Assembly (NCBI GenBank): GCA_001898645.1
Contig: MKUQ01000004.1
Span: 217,240-281,239, forward strand
Length of the DNA stretch: 64,000 bases
Direction: 5' to 3'
Source: Burkholderiales bacterium 70-64
GTDB lineage: Bacteria > Pseudomonadota > Gammaproteobacteria > Burkholderiales > Burkholderiaceae_E
In this document: positions 21,309 to 32,021 of the stretch, piece after piece
Position numbering within the stretch: position 1 is the stretch's first letter
Layout: each line of letters begins with the position of its first letter
Program-made: the position numbers and the translations under genes
The notes under the pieces: generated by a model
Seen by the model: the letters and a program-made list of their open reading frames with translations, nothing else
Database searches by the model: none
Told to the model about the DNA's origin: nothing

Positions 21309-22856
21309 ATGGCCGACAAGCTCATCATTTTCGACACCACCTTGCGCGACGGCGAGCAGAGCCCGGGCGCTTCCATGACGCGCGAGGAGAAGCTGCGCCT
21401 GGCGCGCCAGCTCGAGAAGCTGCGCGTCGACGTGATCGAGGCGGGCTTCGCGGCATCGTCCAACGGCGACTTCGAGGCGGTGCGCTCGATCGCCGACGCG
21501 ATCAAGGACTGCACCGTGTGCTCGCTGGCGCGCGCCAACGACCGCGACATCGCGCGGGCGGCCGAGGCGCTGCGCGGCGCCAAGTCGATGCGCATCCACA
21601 CCTTCATGGCGACCTCGGCGCTGCACATGGAGAAGAAGCTGCGCATGACGCCCGAGCAGGTCCACGAGCAGATCCGCCTGGCGGTGCGCTACGCGCGCAA
21701 GTTCACCGACAACGTCGAGTTCTCGCCCGAGGACGCCAGCCGCTCCGACCTGGATTTCCTGTGTCGCGTGCTCGAGTCGGCCATTGCCGAGGGCGCCACC
21801 ACCATCAACATCCCCGACACCGTCGGCTACGGCGTGCCGGAGCTCTTCGGCGAGCAGGTGCGCAGGGTGCGCGAGCGCATCCCCAACTCCGACAAGGCGG
21901 TCTGGTCGGTGCACTGCCACAACGACCTCGGCATGGCGGTGGCCAACTCGCTGGCGGCGGTCAAGATCGGCGGCGCCCGCCAGGTGGAGTGCACCGTCAA
22001 CGGCCTGGGCGAGCGCGCCGGCAACACCTCGCTCGAGGAGATCGTGATGGCGGTGAAGACGCGCCGCGACTACTACGGCCTCGAGGTCGGCGTCGACACC
22101 ACGCAGATCGTGCCGGCCTCCAAGCTGGTGTCGAGCATCACCGGCTTCCCGGTGCAGCCGAACAAGGCGGTGGTGGGCGCCAACGCCTTCGCCCATGCCT
22201 CGGGCATCCACCAGGACGGGGTGCTCAAGCAGCGCGACACCTACGAGATCATGCGCGCCGAGGACGTGGGCTGGACCACCAACAAGATCGTGCTGGGCAA
22301 GCTCTCCGGGCGCAACGCGTTCAAGCAGCGCCTGGAGGAGCTGGGCATCGAGCTGGAGTCGGAGCAGGAGGTCAACGACGCCTTCCGCCGCTTCAAGGAC
22401 CTCGCCGACCGCAAGGCCGAGATCTTCGACGAGGACATCCACGCGCTGGTGTCGGACCAGGCGGTGCACCACGAACCCGACGAGCACTACCGCCTGGTGT
22501 CGATGGCGCAGGCCTCGGGCACCGATGCGCGTCCGCACGCGCGCGTCGTCATCACCGTCGACGGCAGCGAGCACAGCACCGAGGCCGACGGCAACGGCCC
22601 GGTCGACGCCACCTTCAAGGCCATCGAGGCCCAGGCCGACAGCGGCGCCGAGCTGATGCTGTACTCGGTCAATGCGATCACCACCGGCACCGAGTCGCAG
22701 GGCGAGGTCACCGTGCGCCTGTCCAGGTCCGGGCGCATCGTCAACGGCGTGGGGGCCGACCCGGACATCGTCGTGGCCTCGGCCAAGGCCTACCTCAGTG
22801 CGCTGAACAAGCTGCATTCGAGGGCCGAGCGGGTCAACCCGCAGGGCGGCGTCTGA
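21309..22856 (+). CDS. leuA: 2-isopropylmalate synthase
   Basis: A protein of 515 residues from the ATG at 21309 with CAGGAG upstream. The catalytic TIM barrel begins [16 protein letters not shown], with metal-binding HCHNDLGMA and GLGERAGN, followed by the linker ([10 protein letters not shown]) and the C-terminal LeuA dimer domain for leucine feedback. It catalyses the first committed step of leucine synthesis, from acetyl-CoA and 2-ketoisovalerate. The stop overlaps the start of the next gene (TGATG). Confidence 0.97.
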   Translation: MADKLIIFDTTLRDGEQSPGASMTREEKLRLARQLEKLRVDVIEAGFAASSNGDFEAVRSIADAIKDCTVCSLARANDRDIARAAEALRGAKSMRIHTFMATSALHMEKKLRMTPEQVHEQIRLAVRYARKFTDNVEFSPEDASRSDLDFLCRVLESAIAEGATTINIPDTVGYGVPELFGEQVRRVRERIPNSDKAVWSVHCHNDLGMAVANSLAAVKIGGARQVECTVNGLGERAGNTSLEEIVMAVKTRRDYYGLEVGVDTTQIVPASKLVSSITGFPVQPNKAVVGANAFAHASGIHQDGVLKQRDTYEIMRAEDVGWTTNKIVLGKLSGRNAFKQRLEELGIELESEQEVNDAFRRFKDLADRKAEIFDEDIHALVSDQAVHHEPDEHYRLVSMAQASGTDARPHARVVITVDGSEHSTEADGNGPVDATFKAIEAQADSGAELMLYSVNAITTGTESQGEVTVRLSRSGRIVNGVGADPDIVVASAKAYLSALNKLHSRAERVNPQGGV

Positions 22857-24298
22857 TGCCGGCCGCCGGCGCACGACGGCGTTTCGCGCGCCGGCTGGGG
22901 ACGGCACTGGGCGGGGCGGCCCTGGGCGCTGCGCTGGCCTCGTGGCCGCTGCGCGCCCGCAGCGCCGGGCCGGCCGCCGGGGGAGCGGCCGCCCGGGGCG
23001 AGGGTGCCGGGGGAGCGGCTGCCGGGGGAGCGGCTGCCGGGAGCGAGGTCGCCCGGGGCGAGCCGGCCGCCCGCGGCGAGCCGATCCGGCTGGCGATGAT
23101 CGAGGGCTTCTCGGGGGCGTTCGCCAACGCCGGAGACTCGGTGTGGCGCAACCTGCAGTTCGCCGTGGAGCGCGTCAACGCGCGCGGCGGCGTGCGGGTG
23201 GGAGGGCAGCGGCGCCCGTTCCTCATCGAGCGCCTCGACAGCAAGGGGCAGGTGGAGGAGGCCATCGCGATGCTGCGCCGGGCCACCGATGCCCGCATGC
23301 CGTTCGTCCTGCAGGGCAACAGCTCGACGGTGGCCGCTGCGCTGCTGGAGGGCGTCGCTGCGCACAACGAGCGCATGCCCGGGAGCCGGGTGCTGTTCCT
23401 GAACTATGCGGCGGTCGATCCGGCGCTCACCAACGAGCGCTGCAGCTTCTGGCACTTCCGCTTCGACGCCCACGCCGGCATGCGTATGAGCGCGCTGGCC
23501 GACGCGCTGGCGCGCAACCGCGAGGTCCGCCGCGTCTACCTCCTCAACCAGGACTACAGCTTCGGCAGGCAGGTGGCGAGCCTGGCGCGCGAGATGATCG
23601 CGGCCCGCCGCCCCGACATCGAGATCGTCGGCGACGAGCTGCACCCGCTCGGGCGCATCAAGGACTTCGTGCCCTACGCGGCCAAGATCCAGGCCGCCGG
23701 CGCCGATACCGTGGTCACCGGCAACTGGGGCAACGACCTCACCCTCCTCGTGCGTGCGGCGCGCGAGATCGGGCTGGGCGCCGGTTTCTACACCTTCTAC
23801 GGCAACGGGCTCGGGGCGCCGGCGGCGATCGGCGAGGCGGGCATCGGCCGGGTGCACGCCGTGGCCGAATGGCACCCGAATGCCGGCGGAGAGGCCGCCG
23901 AGCGCATCTACCTGGCGTTCCGCCGGGGCCTGCGCGACGCGCGCGACGACTACTTCAACATGCGCCACGTGGTGATGATCGAGATGCTCGCGGCCTCGAT
24001 CGAGGCGGCCGGCTCCACCGCAGCGGTGGCCGTGGCGCGCGCGCTGGAGGGGCGCGAGCACCGCGGCGAGCCGTATCCGGCGGTGATGCGCGCGGCCGAC
24101 CACCAGCTGTTCGCGCCCCTGTACGTATCGGTGATGCAGCGAGCCGGCCCGGCGGCCGGCGCCGGGGCGCCGAAGCACGACCTGGAAGGCAGCGGCTTCG
24201 GCTTTCGCACCGAGCTGCGGGTCGAGCCTACGCCGGCCACGCAGCCGCACGGCTGCGCCATGAAGCGGCCGGGCGCCGCCGGCGGCGGGAACACCTAG
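22856..24298 (+). CDS. LIV-type ABC transporter substrate-binding protein
   Basis: A protein of 480 residues whose ATG overlaps the leuA stop. It begins with RRRFARRLGTALGGAALGAALA, a signal that could be Sec or twin-arginine. A low-complexity Gly/Ala/Glu stretch (residues 42-75) coded by 15-bp repeats follows. The rest is a Peripla_BP_6 domain (PIRLAMIEGFSGAFANAGD, VYLLNQDYSFGRQVASLAREM, ADTVVTGNWGNDLTLLVRAA). The ligand is unknown and no permease lies nearby. Coupling to leuA hints at branched-chain amino acids but does not prove it. Confidence 0.85.
   Translation: MPAAGARRRFARRLGTALGGAALGAALASWPLRARSAGPAAGGAAARGEGAGGAAAGGAAAGSEVARGEPAARGEPIRLAMIEGFSGAFANAGDSVWRNLQFAVERVNARGGVRVGGQRRPFLIERLDSKGQVEEAIAMLRRATDARMPFVLQGNSSTVAAALLEGVAAHNERMPGSRVLFLNYAAVDPALTNERCSFWHFRFDAHAGMRMSALADALARNREVRRVYLLNQDYSFGRQVASLAREMIAARRPDIEIVGDELHPLGRIKDFVPYAAKIQAAGADTVVTGNWGNDLTLLVRAAREIGLGAGFYTFYGNGLGAPAAIGEAGIGRVHAVAEWHPNAGGEAAERIYLAFRRGLRDARDDYFNMRHVVMIEMLAASIEAAGSTAAVAVARALEGREHRGEPYPAVMRAADHQLFAPLYVSVMQRAGPAAGAGAPKHDLEGSGFGFRTELRVEPTPATQPHGCAMKRPGAAGGGNT
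22978..23085 (+). repeat. Degenerate 15-bp tandem repeats inside the binding-protein gene
   Basis: Two exact copies of GGGGGAGCGGCTGCC stand at 23009-23038, with several diverged copies (GGGGCGAGGGTGCC-like) around them. They encode a flexible Gly/Ala/Arg/Glu linker after the signal peptide. The number of copies could vary between strains without breaking the frame. Confidence 0.75.
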
Positions 24299-24325
24299 CG
24301 TGAACAGGCCCTGAGCGGAATCCGC

Positions 24326-24331
24326 TATAAT
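24326..24331 (+). promoter_or_regulatory. rpsO promoter -10 box
   Basis: A perfect TATAAT with a weak TGAACA-like -35 at 24301 (19-base spacing). The implied 5' leader of about 90 bases before rpsO would leave room for S15 autoregulation, as known in other bacteria. Confidence 0.55.
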
Positions 24332-24427
24332 CCACGGCTTTCGCGCCCGGCACTCGCCCGGCGCAAACCGGCACGGCAGCGCATCCCGGTGCTGCCGCAA
24401 GTGTAGTGATCCGCACAGGGGAACCCC

Positions 24428-24697
24428 ATGGCTGTCGCCAACATCGACAAGGCGAAGATCGTCGCCGACTTCCAGCGTGGCAAGAACGACACCGGCTCGC
24501 CGGAAGTCCAGGTCGCGCTGCTCACCGCCCGCATCGTCGAGCTCACCGACCACTTCAAGGCGCACGCCAAGGACCACCACTCGCGCCGCGGCCTGCTGAA
24601 GATGGTCAGCCGCCGCCGCAAGCTGCTCGACTACCTCAAGGGCACGAATCCGGCGAGCTACAAGGCTCTGGTCGAAAAGCTCGGCCTGCGCGGCTGA
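24428..24697 (+). CDS. rpsO: 30S ribosomal protein S15
   Basis: A protein of 89 residues, the standard length. It contains the family segments [42 protein letters not shown] and the [12 protein letters not shown] end. It binds 16S rRNA in the platform of the small subunit. It stands 25 bases before pnp, the conserved rpsO-pnp pair. Confidence 0.98.
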   Translation: MAVANIDKAKIVADFQRGKNDTGSPEVQVALLTARIVELTDHFKAHAKDHHSRRGLLKMVSRRRKLLDYLKGTNPASYKALVEKLGLRG

Positions 24698-24722
24698 GAG
24701 CCCGGCTTGCAAAGGAAACCAA

Positions 24723-26858
<2,136 letters not shown>

Positions 26859-26913
26859 AGCAACGCTGCGGCCGGCGCGTCCTCACGCCGGCCGCCTGCA
26901 CCTCCATCACCCA

Positions 26914-26941
26914 CGCCGGCGCCCTCACGCCGGTGTTTTTG
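26914..26941 (+). terminator. Rho-independent terminator after pnp
   Basis: CCGGCG (26917-26922), loop CCCTCA, CGCCGG (26929-26934), then TGTTTTT. It stands between pnp and the convergent NUDIX/MBL gene. Confidence 0.8.
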
Positions 26942-26952
26942 CGGCAACGCCT

Positions 26953-28602
26953 CTACGCCGGCCGCCAGCGCGCCTGCGCATCGACCGCCGCGCGCCCCTC
27001 GTCGCGCAGCTTGAGCAGGTGCGCCGTCAGCGAGCGCTTGGCCACCGGATACAGGATCGGATCGACGTCGTCGTAGGCGAGCTTCACCAGCTCGTCGAGG
27101 GTGCCTTCGCGGAGGCGGTCCAGGGCGCCCACCACCTTGGCCTCGCGGGCCATCCGGTGGGCGATCAGGCGGGCGATCTCGGTCTTGCCGCGCGCGATCA
27201 CGTGGCCGTGCGCCGGCAGGATGTACTCCAGCGGCTCGGCCGCCAGGCGCTCCAGCGAAGCGACGTAGGCGCGCATGTCACCGTCGGGCGGGTCGATCAC
27301 CGTGGTCGAGCCGTTCAGGATGTGGTCGCCGGCAAAGAGCAGCCCGTCCTCCTCGAGCAGCAGGCATACGTGGTGCTCGGCGTGGCCCGGCGTATGCAGC
27401 ACGCGCAGCGTCGAGTCGCCGGCATGCAGCCGCGTGCCGTCCTCGAGCGTGGTATCGGGCCGGAACGTCCACGCCGGATCGAAGCCCGGTCCGCTCGGGC
27501 GCCCGGCGATGGGCGCGCCGGTGCGCCGCTGCAGCGGCACGGCTCCCGGCGCGTGGTCGGGGTGCCCGTGCGTGCACACGATGGTGCGCAGCCCGTCGCC
27601 GACGAACGCGGCGATGCGCTCGATGTGCGCCGGATCGTCCGGGCCCGGGTCGATCACGATCCACTGTCCGGGTTCGCCCACGAAGTAGGTGTTGGTGCCG
27701 GGGCCGGTCATGCGCCCCGGATTGGGGGCGGTCAGGCGGTGCACGTTGCGCAGCAGCGGCACCACCTGTTCCGACTGCCAGTCCAGCGTGTGCGCCACCT
27801 GCCCGTCGGGGTCGACCAGCTCCAGCTCGCCGTAGGGCTCTTCGCTCTCGCTGAAGCGTTCGATGCGCCCGCGCAGCCAGCCGGCGCGCGGGCATGAGGT
27901 CCACACCCGGGCCTGCTGCTCGCGCGCGTGATCGAGCACCTCCCCGACGCTGCCGAAGCGCGTGAGCTGGCGCAGCGTGCGGATGGTCGGGAAGATGATG
28001 TTGAACTCGCCGCGCTCGTGGCGCGCCAGCCCCTCGGCAGGCCGGACCCACGTCGGCTCGAACTGCTCGGCGTCGTCGGCCACCGGCTGCTGGTACGCCG
28101 GCATGCGGGCCACGAAGAAGCGCGCATCGAAGCGCCGCGGCAGGTCGCGGTCGGTGATCCAGTGGCTGAACCAGTGCACCTCGTCCAGCGCCAGGCGCGC
28201 ATCGTGGGCCGCGATCTGCCCCAGGAGGTCCGCGTCGTGCGCGCGCCGCAGGCGGGCGGCGAGCCGTGCGATGCGCTCGGCTCCGCCGCCATGTGCCAGC
28301 AGGATGCCCAGCTCCTCGAACGCCTCGCGCACCGCCGCCGTGGCATAGGCGAGGATCTCGTCGCCCTCGTCGCCGCGCGTGCGGCTGAATTCGCGCGCAC
28401 GCGGCGAGGCGTCGCTCGCATCGACCGCGCCGCCGGGGAAGACGTAGGCGCCCGGGGCGAAGCTGGCCGACAGCGAGCGCCGGGTCATGAGCACCTCGGG
28501 CCCCGCGTCGGAGTCGCGCAGCAGCAGAATGGTGGCGGCCGGCCGCGGGGCGGCGGGCTCGCGCCAGGTGCGGAGTCGTTTCTCGGATCGAACCATGATC
28601 AT
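26953..28602 (-). CDS. NUDIX hydrolase - metallo-beta-lactamase fusion protein
   Basis: A protein of 549 residues whose ATG overlaps the stop of the upstream enoyl-CoA hydratase gene (ATGA). Residues 1-260 form a NUDIX domain, with FPGGAVDASD and AAVREAFEELGIL as the Nudix box. Residues 280-500 form a metallo-beta-lactamase fold with THGHPDHAPG (HxHxDH), the later PGHAEHHVCL and LFAGDHIL metal ligands, and a C-terminal LACTB2-like winged helix. The two domains are both hydrolases, the first probably acting on a nucleotide or CoA-diphosphate. Coupling to a crotonase gene favours CoA metabolism. The substrate is unknown. Confidence 0.88.
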   Translation of the reverse strand: MIMVRSEKRLRTWREPAAPRPAATILLLRDSDAGPEVLMTRRSLSASFAPGAYVFPGGAVDASDASPRAREFSRTRGDEGDEILAYATAAVREAFEELGILLAHGGGAERIARLAARLRRAHDADLLGQIAAHDARLALDEVHWFSHWITDRDLPRRFDARFFVARMPAYQQPVADDAEQFEPTWVRPAEGLARHERGEFNIIFPTIRTLRQLTRFGSVGEVLDHAREQQARVWTSCPRAGWLRGRIERFSESEEPYGELELVDPDGQVAHTLDWQSEQVVPLLRNVHRLTAPNPGRMTGPGTNTYFVGEPGQWIVIDPGPDDPAHIERIAAFVGDGLRTIVCTHGHPDHAPGAVPLQRRTGAPIAGRPSGPGFDPAWTFRPDTTLEDGTRLHAGDSTLRVLHTPGHAEHHVCLLLEEDGLLFAGDHILNGSTTVIDPPDGDMRAYVASLERLAAEPLEYILPAHGHVIARGKTEIARLIAHRMAREAKVVGALDRLREGTLDELVKLAYDDVDPILYPVAKRSLTAHLLKLRDEGRAAVDAQARWRPA

Positions 28603-29528
28603 TGTTCCGTCGTTCGCAAAGAGGAATCGGGGTCCGTGAACGGGTCCCGCGAGCCTGCCGGCGCCGAGCCGGGCCCGTTCGGGCCTGCGGCCGGCGTGCC
28701 GTGGCGGCCGGCGCCCGAGGCGAAGCGGGCGGCGCCGGCGTAGCCTTCGCCGGCCTCGAGCGTGCGCAGGCCCAGGGCGAATTCGTTCGCCAGCGCCTGC
28801 TCCAGCGTCAGCCCCTCCTGCTCGTAGGCCGAGCGCCGGTCGCTGCGCAGGCAGGCCTGCGGCAGGGCCGCCAGTTCGTGCGCCAGCGCGATGGCCGTGC
28901 CGCGCGCCTGTCCATGGGCCACCACGCGGTTGGCCAGGCCGATGCGCTCGGCCTCCTCGGCGTTCACCGCGCGACCGGTCAGGATGAGGTCGAGCGCGCG
29001 CGACAGGCCGATCAGGCGCGGCAGACGCACCGTGCCGCCGTCGATCAGCGGCACGCCGAAGCGCCGGCAGAACACTCCCAGCGTGGCCGACGCCTCCACG
29101 ATGCGCAGGTCGCACCACAGCGCCAGCTCCAGCCCGCCGGCCACCGCGTAGCCCGACACCGCCGCGATCACCGGCTTGCCGAGCACCATGCGGCTGGGGC
29201 CCATCGGCCCGTCGCCGTCGGGTTCCAGGCGGTTGCGCCGCGCCGCGTCGGCCATCGCCTTGAGATCGGCGCCGGCGCAGAAGTGGCCGTTGGCTCCGCA
29301 GAACACCGCGACGCTGGCCGACGGATCGGCGTCGAAGCGCGCGAACGCCGCCGCCAGCGCCTCGGCAGCGGCGCGATCGACCGCATTGCGCGCCTGCGGG
29401 CGCGACAGCGTCACGATCGTCACCGGACCGTCGTGCTCGACGGTGACGGCGTCACGATCGCCGCCGTCGAACGCGACGGTGGCGGCGGCCGCTGACGCAG
29501 CCGCATCGGGATGCACGGGCTCGGACAC
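28599..29528 (-). CDS. Enoyl-CoA hydratase/isomerase (crotonase family)
   Basis: A protein of 309 residues from a GTG with AGGAG eight bases upstream. The crotonase core shows RPQARNAVDRAAAEAL, the oxyanion-hole segments NGHFCAGADLKAM and SGYAVAGGLELALWCDLRI, and ATLGVFCRRFGVPLIDGGT. The expected second catalytic Glu position reads DGG, so hydratase activity is uncertain and isomerase or hydrolase activity is possible. A non-conserved tail of about 40 residues rich in Gly/Pro/Ser ends the protein. It is translationally coupled to the NUDIX/MBL gene. Confidence 0.88.
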   Translation of the reverse strand: MSEPVHPDAAASAAAATVAFDGGDRDAVTVEHDGPVTIVTLSRPQARNAVDRAAAEALAAAFARFDADPSASVAVFCGANGHFCAGADLKAMADAARRNRLEPDGDGPMGPSRMVLGKPVIAAVSGYAVAGGLELALWCDLRIVEASATLGVFCRRFGVPLIDGGTVRLPRLIGLSRALDLILTGRAVNAEEAERIGLANRVVAHGQARGTAIALAHELAALPQACLRSDRRSAYEQEGLTLEQALANEFALGLRTLEAGEGYAGAARFASGAGRHGTPAAGPNGPGSAPAGSRDPFTDPDSSLRTTEQ

Positions 29529-29588
29529 GACACGGTCTCCTGTATCGCCGCTGCCGGGGAATCGGCCGGATCCGCCGGCGGGGTGTCG

Positions 29589-31937
29589 CTAGAGCGGCTT
29601 GCCCTCCGAGGCGTGCCGCAGCAGCAGCGCCGGCGGGGCGAAGCGCACGCCATAACGCTGGGCGAGTTCCTGCGCGCGCGCAACGAAGCGCTCGACGCCG
29701 ACATGGTTGATGTACTGGATCGGGCCGCCGGTCCAGGCCGGGAAACCCCAGCCGAACAGTGCTCCGATGTTGGCGTCGCGCGGAGAGGAGATCACGCCTT
29801 CCTCGAGGCAACGCGCGGTCTCGATCGCCTGCACGTAGAGCAGCCGGTCCGCGATGTCGCCGGGCGCGATCGCGCGCGCGCCGCGCTCGAACACCTTCAG
29901 CCCTGGCCACAGCGTCTTCTCGCTCCCCTCGGGATACTCGTAGAAGCCCCCGCCGTAGGCGCGGCCCATCCGCTTGAAGCCGTGCGCCATCTTCTCCAGG
30001 ACGTAGACCGCGCTCTCCGGGATGCGCCGGCTCTTCACCGCCTGGGAGCGGGGCTTCGCGGCAGCCTCGTGGCGGTGCGCGCGGCCGTGCTCGTGGCGGT
30101 GCTCGTGTTCGTGACCCTGTCCGTGCTCATGATCGTGCCCGTGTTCGTGCCCGTGTTCGTGGCCGTGGCCGTGGCCGTGGCCGTGCTCATGATCGTGTTC
30201 GTGTACATGCCCATGCTCGTGTCCATGGCCATGCCCATGCCCGTGCTCCCGATCGAGGTCCGCCATCTCCTGGTGCAGCACGTCGTCGGCCAGCTTCAGC
30301 GAGACCTCGTCGAGCACGGCCAGCGGGCCGACCGGCATGCCGATCTGCCATCCGGTGTTCTCGATCAGCGCCGCCGGCACGCCCTCGCCGAGCAGGGCCA
30401 TGCCTTCGTTGACGAAGGTGCCGAAGACCCGGCTGGTGTAGAAGCCGCGGCTGTCGTTCACGATGATCGGGGTCTTGCCGATCTGCAGCACGAAGTCGTA
30501 CGCGCGCGCCAGCGTCGCCGTCGAGGTGGCCGCTCCCCTGATGATCTCGACCAGGGGCATGCGATCGACCGGCGAGAAGAAGTGCATGCCGACGAAGCGA
30601 TCGGGACGCTGCGAGGCTTCGGCCAGGCCGGTGATCGGCAGCGTCGAAGTGTTGGACGCGAAGATCGCCTCCGGCGCGAGGACCGCTTCCGCCTCTCGGG
30701 TGACCTTCGCCTTGATCTCGCGGTTCTCGAACACCGCCTCGATGACCAGCTCGCAGCCGGCGAGGTCACGGATGTCGGCGCTGGGGCGGATCGCCTCGAG
30801 CACTTGCTCCGCCCGGGCAGCGGGCATACGGCCCTTCTCGACCCGCCCGGCCAGCAGTTTCGCTGACCACGCCTTGCCCTGTTCGGCCTTCGCCAGGTCG
30901 ACGTCCTTCAGCACGCAGGACACGCCGCGGCTCGCGCAGGCCCACGCGATGCTGGCCCCCATCATGCCGGCGCCGAGGATACCCACGCGCGCGACGGCCG
31001 GCCGCGCGGGTTCGGCAGGCCGACCCTTGCCGGCCTTGATCTCGTTGAGCTGGAAGAAGAGGGTGCCGATCATGTTCTTGGCGACCCGGCCGGTGGCGAG
31101 CTTCGTCATGTAGCGCGACTCGATGCGCATCGCGGTGTCGAAGTCGACCTGCGCGCCCTCGACGGCTGCCGAGAGGATCGCCTCGGGCGCCGGGAGGTTG
31201 CCGCGCGTCTGCCGCTGCAGCATCGCCGGCGCGATCGCCAGCATGGCGGCGACGGCCGGGCTCGACGGCGTGCCGCCCGGGATCCGGTGCTTGGGGTCGT
31301 CCCACGGCTGGCGCGGCTGCGGATGCGCGTCGATCCAGGCGCGGGCGCTCGCCTGCAACTCATCGCGGTCGCGCGCGAGCCCGTCGATGAGGCCCATCTC
31401 GAGAGCCTGGGCCGGCGACAGCCGGCGCCCCTCGGTCAGAAGCTCGATCGCGCGCTGCAGGCCGAGCAGCCGCACCGACTTGACCACGCCGCCCGCGCCC
31501 GGCAGCAGCCCGAGCGTGACTTCCGGAAAGCCGATCTGGATCGTGCGATCGTCGAGGCACAGGCGCGCGTGGCACGACAGCGCGATCTCGAGGCCGCCGC
31601 CCAGCGCGCTTCCGTTGATCGCGGCAACCACCGGGCGCCCGAGCCTCTCGATGCGCCGCAGCCGCGCCTTCAGCTCCTCGAGCTCGCGGAAGAAGCCGGC
31701 CGCGTCGTCCGGCTGCACGGAGATCAGGGCCTGCAGATCGCCGCCCGCGAAGAACGTCTGCTTGGCCGAAGTGACGATGACGCCCCGGATGTCCGCCTTC
31801 TCGGCCTCGAGCCGCTCGACCGTCGCCCCGAGGTCGGCCAGGAACGCCGCATTCATCGTGTTGACCGGCTGACCGGGCGCGTCGATGACGAGCGTCACGA
31901 CGCCGTCGGCGCCCTTCTCGTAGCGGATGCTGGACAT
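29589..31937 (-). CDS. FadJ/FadB-like enoyl-CoA hydratase / 3-hydroxyacyl-CoA dehydrogenase with His-rich insert
   Basis: A protein of 782 residues from the ATG at 31937, which has GGAG upstream. The N-terminal crotonase domain shows TFFAGGDLQALI and GSALGGGLEIALSCHARL. A linker leads to the NAD-binding domain (VGILGAGMMGASIAWACASRG) with the catalytic HFFSP segment and NDSRGFYTSRV. Then come the C-terminal 3HCDH domains. Between them, near residues 560-625, a tract made almost only of His, Gly and Glu interrupts the fold. It carries out steps two and three of beta-oxidation. No partner thiolase is adjacent; one lies at 40228. Confidence 0.93.
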   Translation of the reverse strand: MSSIRYEKGADGVVTLVIDAPGQPVNTMNAAFLADLGATVERLEAEKADIRGVIVTSAKQTFFAGGDLQALISVQPDDAAGFFRELEELKARLRRIERLGRPVVAAINGSALGGGLEIALSCHARLCLDDRTIQIGFPEVTLGLLPGAGGVVKSVRLLGLQRAIELLTEGRRLSPAQALEMGLIDGLARDRDELQASARAWIDAHPQPRQPWDDPKHRIPGGTPSSPAVAAMLAIAPAMLQRQTRGNLPAPEAILSAAVEGAQVDFDTAMRIESRYMTKLATGRVAKNMIGTLFFQLNEIKAGKGRPAEPARPAVARVGILGAGMMGASIAWACASRGVSCVLKDVDLAKAEQGKAWSAKLLAGRVEKGRMPAARAEQVLEAIRPSADIRDLAGCELVIEAVFENREIKAKVTREAEAVLAPEAIFASNTSTLPITGLAEASQRPDRFVGMHFFSPVDRMPLVEIIRGAATSTATLARAYDFVLQIGKTPIIVNDSRGFYTSRVFGTFVNEGMALLGEGVPAALIENTGWQIGMPVGPLAVLDEVSLKLADDVLHQEMADLDREHGHGHGHGHEHGHVHEHDHEHGHGHGHGHEHGHEHGHDHEHGQGHEHEHRHEHGRAHRHEAAAKPRSQAVKSRRIPESAVYVLEKMAHGFKRMGRAYGGGFYEYPEGSEKTLWPGLKVFERGARAIAPGDIADRLLYVQAIETARCLEEGVISSPRDANIGALFGWGFPAWTGGPIQYINHVGVERFVARAQELAQRYGVRFAPPALLLRHASEGKPL
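30070..30255 (-). repeat. His-Gly/His-Glu repeat tract in the FadJ-like gene
   Basis: About 60 codons are dominated by CAC/CAT alternating with GGC, GAG and GAC, giving HGHGHGHEHGH-type sequence. On DNA level it is a degenerate 6-bp repeat. Such tracts bind Ni, Zn or Co in metallochaperones; they are not part of any beta-oxidation enzyme known to me. Its ends are Arg-rich, as in an exposed loop. Confidence 0.9.
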
Positions 31938-32021
31938 GCAATCTCCGGTCCGGCTGCAGTGATGGGAAAGACCCATCATAAACCGTCGGGAAAGGCCTCC
32001 CGAGGGCGCGCCGGCGGGCGC

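Noticed and set aside
30050..30270. Plus-strand hydrophobic Val/Met-rich stretch that looks like membrane helices
   Set aside because: It is only the complement of the His-Gly/Glu repeat: GTG/CTC/ATG codons mirror CAC/GAG/CAT. The FadJ-like frame on the minus strand is the real one.
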